NCBI GenBank assembly: GCA_913057685.1
Contig: CAJXOA010000025.1
Span: forward strand, 1-37,861
Direction of reading: 5' to 3'
DNA length: 37,861 nucleotides
From: an uncultured Trueperaceae bacterium
Lineage (GTDB): Bacteria > Deinococcota > Deinococci > Deinococcales > Trueperaceae
Shown here: positions 33,828-37,861 of the stretch, one piece after another
Layout of the letters: every line of letters starts with the position of its first letter
Numbering within the stretch: position 1 is the stretch's first letter
Made by a program: the position numbers and the translations under genes
The notes under the pieces: model-generated
Seen by the model: only the letters and a program-made list of their open reading frames with translations
Databases searched by the model: none
What the model was told of the DNA's origin: nothing

Positions 33828-35336
33828 TCAGTCGACGGTGACGCCCTGGAAGCGAATGATGCCGTCCGGGTAGGCGTCGAAGCCCTGCATCGACGCGGTG
33901 TGCGGGAAGAACAACTGCTGGTGGTAGAGGTAGATCACGTGGCGGTTGGGGAGGTAGCGCATCGCCGCCTCCTCGTACAGCTCGTAGCGCGCTTCGAAGC
34001 CGCTGGTGACCCGGGCTTCGTTGAGGAGGCGCGAGGTCTCCTCGTCGCAGACGCCGTGCTCGTTGAGGTTGCCTTCGCAGGTCTGGAACGAGTGGATGTT
34101 GCCGTCGGGGTCGAGGCGGCCCGACCAGCCGACCTGGAACGCGTCGTAGTCGCCCTGCTCCCACAGGTCGAGGGCGGTGGCGAACTCGGTGGCGCGCACG
34201 GTGACGTCGAAGCCGGCCTCGCCCGCGAGGGCCTGTACGACCTCGCCGAGCTGGACCGACTGCGGGTTGTTGGCGACCATCAACTCGAAGGCGACGCGGT
34301 CGTACCCCGCCTCGTCGAGCAGCGCGCGGGCGCGCTCGACGTCGCGCTCGGCGATCGGGTAGTCGTCGACGTACCAGGGGCTGCTGGGCGGCACGGCCTG
34401 GTTCCCGACGATGAACTCGCCCCCGAAGACGACGTCGTTGATGACGGTGCGATCGATGGCGAGCTCGAACGCCTCGCGGACGCGCGGGTCGGTCGCCATG
34501 GGGTCGTCGCGCTGTTCGGGGTTGGCGATGTTGATGGTGATGCCCTGGTAGCCGAGGCTGGCGGCGGAGGGCAGGGTCAGGTCGGGGTCGTCGCGGATGA
34601 TGCCCAGGTCGGTCGGGGCGGCGCGCTCGATGATCTGCAGGTCGCCGGACTGCAGGTTGGCGAGGCGGACGCTGGTGTCGGGGATCGGCAGGAACTCGAC
34701 CGCGTCGATCGCGATCGCGTCGGCGTCCCAGTAGTCCTCGAAGCGCTCGAGGGTGATGCGGTCCTGCGCGACGCGCTCGACGAACTGGAACGGTCCCGCG
34801 CACACGGGCGAGCGGGCGAAGTCCTCGCCGAGCTCCTCGGCGGCGGCCGGCGAGATCATCATGCCGCTGCGGTCGGCGAGCAGGGCGATGAGCGGCGCGA
34901 ACGGTTCGCTCAGGTCGAGGCGCACCGTGTCGTCGTCGACCACGGTGACCGCGTCGACCTGCGCGAGTTCGCTGGCGCGGTTGGAGCCGGGCAGGTTCTT
35001 GGAGCGCTCGAGGTTGTACTTGACCGCGTCGGCATCGAGCGGCGTTCCGTCGTGGAAGACCACGCCGGGGCGGACGTCGATGGTGATCGAGAGGCCGTCG
35101 TCGGCGACCTCGTACCCGGACGCGAGCTGCGGGAAGATCTCGAGGTCGGGGGTGATCTCGAAGAGTTTGTCGCACATGCTCGCGAAGACGATGCGACCGA
35201 CGTAGGTGCGCCCCAGGTCGGGGTCGAGCATGTCGGGATCTTCCGCCAAGCCGACGCGCACGGTTTGCGCGGATGCGCTCCCGAGCAGCGCGACCAGGGC
35301 CGTGCCGAGGAGAAGACGGAACAGATGACGCTTCAT
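33828..35336 (-). CDS. Periplasmic peptide-binding protein (SBP family 5)
   Basis: The 502-residue product has a signal peptide (FRLLLGTALVALLGSASAQT, no lipobox Cys). The family-5 solute-binding fold follows: VRVGLAEDPDMLDPDLGRTY, IDVRPGVVFHDGTPLDADAVKYNLER, VRLDLSEPFAPLIALLADRSGMM, and FDAYPDGIIRFQGV at the end. Three or four Cys (ASMCDK, SPVCAGP, TCEGNLN, GVCDE) may form disulfides. Family members bind di- and oligopeptides, glutathione (GsiB) or nickel; the specificity cannot be read directly. Neighbouring GGT and DUF1028 favour a peptide or gamma-glutamyl ligand. ATG 35336 has GGGAGG upstream. Divergent lrp-type control is likely. Confidence 0.95.
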   Translation of the reverse strand: MKRHLFRLLLGTALVALLGSASAQTVRVGLAEDPDMLDPDLGRTYVGRIVFASMCDKLFEITPDLEIFPQLASGYEVADDGLSITIDVRPGVVFHDGTPLDADAVKYNLERSKNLPGSNRASELAQVDAVTVVDDDTVRLDLSEPFAPLIALLADRSGMMISPAAAEELGEDFARSPVCAGPFQFVERVAQDRITLERFEDYWDADAIAIDAVEFLPIPDTSVRLANLQSGDLQIIERAAPTDLGIIRDDPDLTLPSAASLGYQGITINIANPEQRDDPMATDPRVREAFELAIDRTVINDVVFGGEFIVGNQAVPPSSPWYVDDYPIAERDVERARALLDEAGYDRVAFELMVANNPQSVQLGEVVQALAGEAGFDVTVRATEFATALDLWEQGDYDAFQVGWSGRLDPDGNIHSFQTCEGNLNEHGVCDEETSRLLNEARVTSGFEARYELYEEAAMRYLPNRHVIYLYHQQLFFPHTASMQGFDAYPDGIIRFQGVTVD

Positions 35337-35436
35337 GAAGGGCCTCCCTGGCGGACCGCAGGACCACGCGATCCAATCGTGACGCTGGGCGGAACCGCAC
35401 GCGCCGCATGCACGGCGGCCTCCACAGCGTGCGCAG

Positions 35437-35466
35437 ACTCTACGAGCCGTTCCTGCGCATTGTCAA
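35437..35466 (-). promoter_or_regulatory. Promoter of the peptide-uptake operon
   Basis: Minus-strand consensus TTGACA (35466-35461) and TAGAGT (35442-35437) are spaced by 18 bases. The leader to the ATG at 35336 is about 95 bases. This is the best canonical promoter in the window. Confidence 0.75.
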
Positions 35467-35499
35467 CGATGAATGGGTATGATTTCGCGCGTTCGGTGA

Positions 35500-35522
35500 G
35501 CATCAAGGCACCTTGTTGATGC
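35500..35522. promoter_or_regulatory. Candidate operator (inverted repeat) between the SBP gene and lrp
   Basis: GCATCAA (35500-35506) and TTGATGC (35516-35522) are perfect 7-bp arms around a 9-base AT-containing spacer. The site is 33 bases upstream of the SBP -35 and 44 bases upstream of the lrp -10 box, where an Lrp-type regulator could control both genes. Confidence 0.5.
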
Positions 35523-35566
35523 TTTGCGCATGTGGCCCGGTGAGTCGTTGGCGCGGCGCGGGAGGG

Positions 35567-35572
35567 TAGGCT
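35567..35572 (+). promoter_or_regulatory. -10 box of the Lrp/AsnC gene, leaderless arrangement
   Basis: TAGGCT, 6 bases before the ATG at 35579, with no Shine-Dalgarno sequence. Confidence 0.55.
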
Positions 35573-35578
35573 CAGGCA

Positions 35579-36058
35579 ATGGTGGATCGGCTCGATCAAC
35601 GGATCATCATGGCGCTCGAGGACGACGGCCGCCGTCCCTACCGCGAAATCGCCCGCGACCTCGACGTCGCGGAGGCCACCGTCCGTTCCCGCGTGCAGCG
35701 CATGACGCAGGCGGGGTGGATTCGGATTTCGGCGGTCGGGGACCCCGTCGCGCTCGGCGTGCCCGTCAACGCGATCACGCTGGTGCGCACCCGGGTCGGA
35801 CACTCCAACGAGGTGGCCCAGGCGCTCACCGAACTCCCCAACGTACGGTTCGTCGGCAGCAGCTTCGGCTCGGCCGACCTCATCATCCAGACGCTGCACA
35901 CGAGCGTCGCGGGCCTCCACGAGTTCGTCGCCGAACGACTGCCGACCGAGGTCGAGGGCATCGAGAGCACCGAGACCTTCCAGCTTGCCCGCGTGCACAA
36001 GAGCAGCTGGGAGTGGCGCGCGTGGTTCGAGCAGGACGGCTCGGACGACGTCGACTGA
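35579..36058 (+). CDS. Lrp/AsnC-family regulator, divergent from the peptide operon
   Basis: The 159-residue product has the N-terminal AsnC helix-turn-helix (LDQRIIMALEDDGRRPYREIARDLDVAEATVRSRVQRM). The RAM ligand-binding domain follows (AITLVRTRVGHSNEVAQALTELPNVRFVGSSFGSADLIIQTL, then IESTETFQLARVHKSSWEW). The family senses amino acids and binds DNA as dimers to octamers. The RxxV..G.eDL pattern is replaced by GSADLI here. It is transcribed away from the SBP gene across 242 bases holding a promoter for each side and an inverted repeat, the usual layout for a local regulator. It likely senses an amino acid released from imported peptide. Confidence 0.93.
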   Translation: MVDRLDQRIIMALEDDGRRPYREIARDLDVAEATVRSRVQRMTQAGWIRISAVGDPVALGVPVNAITLVRTRVGHSNEVAQALTELPNVRFVGSSFGSADLIIQTLHTSVAGLHEFVAERLPTEVEGIESTETFQLARVHKSSWEWRAWFEQDGSDDVD

Positions 36059-36103
36059 CGTCATCCACCCGCACGTCGGCGCAGCGAAGACCCTGCGGCG
36101 CGC

Positions 36104-36823
36104 CTACCCGCCGGCCCCCTCGTCGCCCGCGGGGGCGTCGTCGGGCGGGCGGGGGGTGACGGCGCGGGCGGTGCGACGGGCCTGGACGAGGCCGAGGGCG
36201 TAACCGAGCGCGAGGGCGCCGCCGGTCCCGAGGAGGGTGCCGGTCGTTTGGCCGGTGGCCCAGGCGAAGGCGAGGAACCAGGCGGGGGCGGCGAGGAGGA
36301 TGCCGGCGAGGAGCGTCGTGGAGAGGCCGGCGCGGCGGACGGTGGCGAGGGTGGGGGCGGCCCGGTCGGGGTCGCCTTCGTCCGTCGCGCCCCGGTCGGG
36401 CTCGTCCTCGTCCGTCGCGCCCCGGTCGGGCTCGCCCTCGTCCGTCGCGCCGGGGTCGGTCGCGCCGGGGTCGTTCGGTGCGGATCGGTCCGCTTCGCCG
36501 TCGGCGGGGCGGTGGGCGGCGTCGCGCCAGCGGCGGGCGGTGCGGGCGGCGGCCTGGGTGCCGCCGACGCCGGCGGCGACGCCGATGGCGAGGTGCAGGT
36601 AGCTGCCCGCGAGCAGCGTGGCCGCCATGAGGCCGCTGGGGGTGTCGGGGCGACCGGCGAACGCCACGAGGCCGGCCGCGACGGCGCCGGCGGCGGCGAC
36701 CTGGCCGGCGACCGCATAGGCGTGGAGGCGGGCGAGGCGGGCGGCGGCCTCGCGGGCCGACAGGTCGGGCGCCTGCAGGTAGCGCCGCACCGCCGTGGCG
36801 CGCGCGGGGGGTGGGGACGTCAT
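36104..36823 (-). CDS. Four-span membrane protein with an internal repeat loop
   Basis: The 239-residue product has two hydrophobic pairs: HAYAVAGQVAAAGAVAAGLVAFAG and GLMAATLLAGSYLHLAIGVAAGVG, then, after a loop, STTLLAGILLAAPAWFLAFAWATG and TLLGTGGALALGYALGLVQA. The loop (about residues 105-155) is highly acidic and holds GATDEGEPDR-type decapeptides encoded by a 30-bp tandem repeat. I do not recognise the family. It lies 46 bases after the 45-residue gene and is probably the last gene of the MATE operon. The repeat predicts length variation between strains. Confidence 0.65.
   Translation of the reverse strand: MTSPPPARATAVRRYLQAPDLSAREAAARLARLHAYAVAGQVAAAGAVAAGLVAFAGRPDTPSGLMAATLLAGSYLHLAIGVAAGVGGTQAAARTARRWRDAAHRPADGEADRSAPNDPGATDPGATDEGEPDRGATDEDEPDRGATDEGDPDRAAPTLATVRRAGLSTTLLAGILLAAPAWFLAFAWATGQTTGTLLGTGGALALGYALGLVQARRTARAVTPRPPDDAPAGDEGAGG
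36361..36450. repeat. Three contiguous copies of a 30-bp coding repeat
   Basis: Units at 36361, 36391 and 36421 begin CCCGGTCGGG and end TCCGTCGCGC, differing at one or two internal bases. Two degenerate 15-bp half units follow to about 36474. The period is a multiple of three, so the host frame is kept. Each unit encodes a ten-residue acidic segment (GATDE-E/D-PDR). Confidence 0.9.
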
Positions 36824-36869
36824 GGGGCGGTCGGGCGCGTCGCCGGCGGACGCCTGCGGGGGCGTGGGG

Positions 36870-37007
36870 TCAGTGGGCGCCGTCGGGCTCGCCGTCGTCC
36901 GCCTCGCCGGCGATCCAGAGGCCGAGGAACACGAACGCGGCGGCGGCGGCGGTGAGGCCGCCGAGGACCAACGTCGAGTAGACGAGGATGGACGTGAGCG
37001 TGCTCAT
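36870..37007 (-). CDS. 45-residue single-span membrane protein
   Basis: MSTLTSILVYSTLVLGGLT continues AAAAAFVFLGLWIAG, a single hydrophobic helix, and then an acidic tail (EADDGEPDGAH). Its ATG overlaps the MATE stop (ATGA). A TAGACT box also lies 7 bases upstream inside the end of the MATE gene, so it may be coupled, leaderless or both. It could be an accessory subunit of the exporter, but no family is recognised. Confidence 0.6.
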   Translation of the reverse strand: MSTLTSILVYSTLVLGGLTAAAAAFVFLGLWIAGEADDGEPDGAH

Positions 37008-37861
37008 GCCGGCGAGTCTACCCCGGGAGGGCCGGCGTCGGGGGCGTCGGGGGCGTCGGCGAGGCCGGAGGCGCCGGGGCGGGTGGCGCGCAGGAAGCGG
37101 GTGGTGAGGAGGGTGGCGGCGGTGGCGAGGCCGATCACCAGACCGATCCACAGGCCGCGCCCCTGGAGGTCGGCGACGAAGGCGAGGAGGACGCCGCTGC
37201 CGAGGCCGACGACGCCGTAGGAGACGAAGCTCAGGAGCATGGGGACGCGGGTGTCGCGGAGGCCGCGGAGGGCGCCGGAGGCGGTGACCTGGATGCCGTC
37301 GACGACCTGGAAGACGGCGGCGAGACCGAGGAAGGTGACGGCGTAGCGGGCGGTGGCGGCGTTGCCGGGGGCGCCGGGGTCGAGGAAGGCGGCGACGACG
37401 AGGGCGGGGGCGAAGCGGAAGACGAGGGCGGTGACGCTCATGAAGGCGATGGCGGTGGCGATGCCGGTGAGGCCGGCGCGGCGGACGCCGTCGCGGTCGC
37501 GGGCGCCGGCGGCGCGGGCGACGCGCACGCCGGTGGCGTTGGCGAGGCCGACCGGCACCATGAAGGTGACCGAGGCGGCCTGGATGGCGATCTGGTGGCC
37601 GGCGAGGGCGTCGGGCCCGAAGGTGCCCATGAGGATGGCGGTGATGGAGAACAGCGCCGCTTCGAAGCCGAGGGTGAGGCCGATCGGCCAGCCGAGCGCG
37701 AAGATCGTTGCGAGGGTGCGGGGGTCGGGCCGGCGCAGGCCGCGCAGGACGCGGTAGCGGCGGTGGCGGAGGGCGACGTAGGCGTACAGCGCGGCCGCCA
37801 TGCCGGTGTAGACGAGGGCGGTCGCGACGCCGGTCCCGACGAGGCCGAGGGCGGGGAGGCC
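37004..37861 (-). CDS. MATE-family multidrug/metabolite exporter, N-terminus beyond the window
   Basis: The frame is open to the right edge, giving 285 C-terminal codons of a usual ~450. It shows hydrophobic spans of the second MATE half: GWPIGLTLGFEAALFSITAILMG, GPDALAGHQIAIQAASVTFMVPVGLANATGVRV (the family's AxxQI and GxxxAxxVRVG blocks), VFQVVDGIQVTASGALRGLRDTRVPM (the QxxxxGALRGxGDT block) and GLVIGLATAATLLTTRFL. MATE proteins export organic cations or metabolites using H+ or Na+. The substrate is unknown. The 45-residue gene follows with a four-base overlap. Confidence 0.92.
   Translation of the reverse strand, partial: GLPALGLVGTGVATALVYTGMAAALYAYVALRHRRYRVLRGLRRPDPRTLATIFALGWPIGLTLGFEAALFSITAILMGTFGPDALAGHQIAIQAASVTFMVPVGLANATGVRVARAAGARDRDGVRRAGLTGIATAIAFMSVTALVFRFAPALVVAAFLDPGAPGNAATARYAVTFLGLAAVFQVVDGIQVTASGALRGLRDTRVPMLLSFVSYGVVGLGSGVLLAFVADLQGRGLWIGLVIGLATAATLLTTRFLRATRPGASGLADAPDAPDAGPPGVDSPA

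Noticed and set aside
36361-36474. Possible CRISPR-like repeat array
   Set aside because: Units are contiguous without spacers, coding in frame, and no cas genes are present.

Overview
The window is a high-GC, gene-dense chromosomal segment, mostly core genes in short operons. Several features suggest a member of the Deinococcota, perhaps near Truepera. These are the very GC-rich coding sequence, small beta-barrel-like envelope proteins, an acuABC-type cluster, two genes that fit the futalosine menaquinone route, and many genes that look leaderless (a TANNNT -10 box 6-7 bases before the start codon). The taxonomic call is an inference from gene content. No phage, insertion sequence, CRISPR array or rRNA is visible.

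Layout. 1-2163 (-): the N-terminal 721 codons of a secreted multi-domain Ig-like protein that runs off the left edge and is visibly lower in GC. 2594-2702: initiator tRNA with promoter and terminator. 2766-4207 (+): era GTPase and a small GIY-YIG-type protein. 4321-5471 (+): two paralogous small envelope proteins, each with a structured leader. 5499-9749 (-): mfd, rsmI and a tiny DUF104-like gene coupled to rsmI. 9901-11347 (+): a split YeeE/YedE sulfur transporter with a CsoR-family repressor whose residues fit persulfide rather than copper sensing. 11384-15251 (-): SpoIID/LytB-like protein and aconitase. 15326-19115 (+): winged-helix regulator, lipoprotein and a large secreted protein with a PPC-like domain. 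19212-21963 (-): thioredoxin, then a probable aminodeoxyfutalosine deaminase and mqnC. 22079-25443 (+): acuA-acuB-acuC-like genes and a beta-hydroxyacid dehydrogenase. 25454-27337 (-): a methyltransferase and a quinone-oxidoreductase-like gene. 27421-28434 (+): an MreB-like actin. 28489-28923 (-): FKBP/SlyD-like isomerase. 29067-35336 (-): peptide-binding protein, DppB, DppC, DUF1028, short ChrA and a cytoplasmic-type gamma-glutamyltransferase, with a divergent Lrp/AsnC regulator (35579-36058, +). 36104-37861 (-): MATE exporter (cut by the right edge), a 45-residue membrane protein and a membrane protein carrying a 30-bp in-frame repeat.

How the genes work together. The most suggestive functional unit is 29067-36058. 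An importer without its own ATPases sits with two hydrolase-like proteins (a GGT with no signal peptide, and DUF1028) under a divergent Lrp-type regulator. This reads as an uptake-then-cleavage route for gamma-glutamyl or other small peptides. A second coherent unit is YeeE/YedE plus a CstR-like repressor, probably for thiosulfate or sulfane-sulfur import and sensing. A third is protein-acetylation control of acetate metabolism (acuABC-like). Nothing here is demonstrably a wholly new system. The best leads are the peptide module, the repressor's altered metal site and the leaderless promoter pattern.
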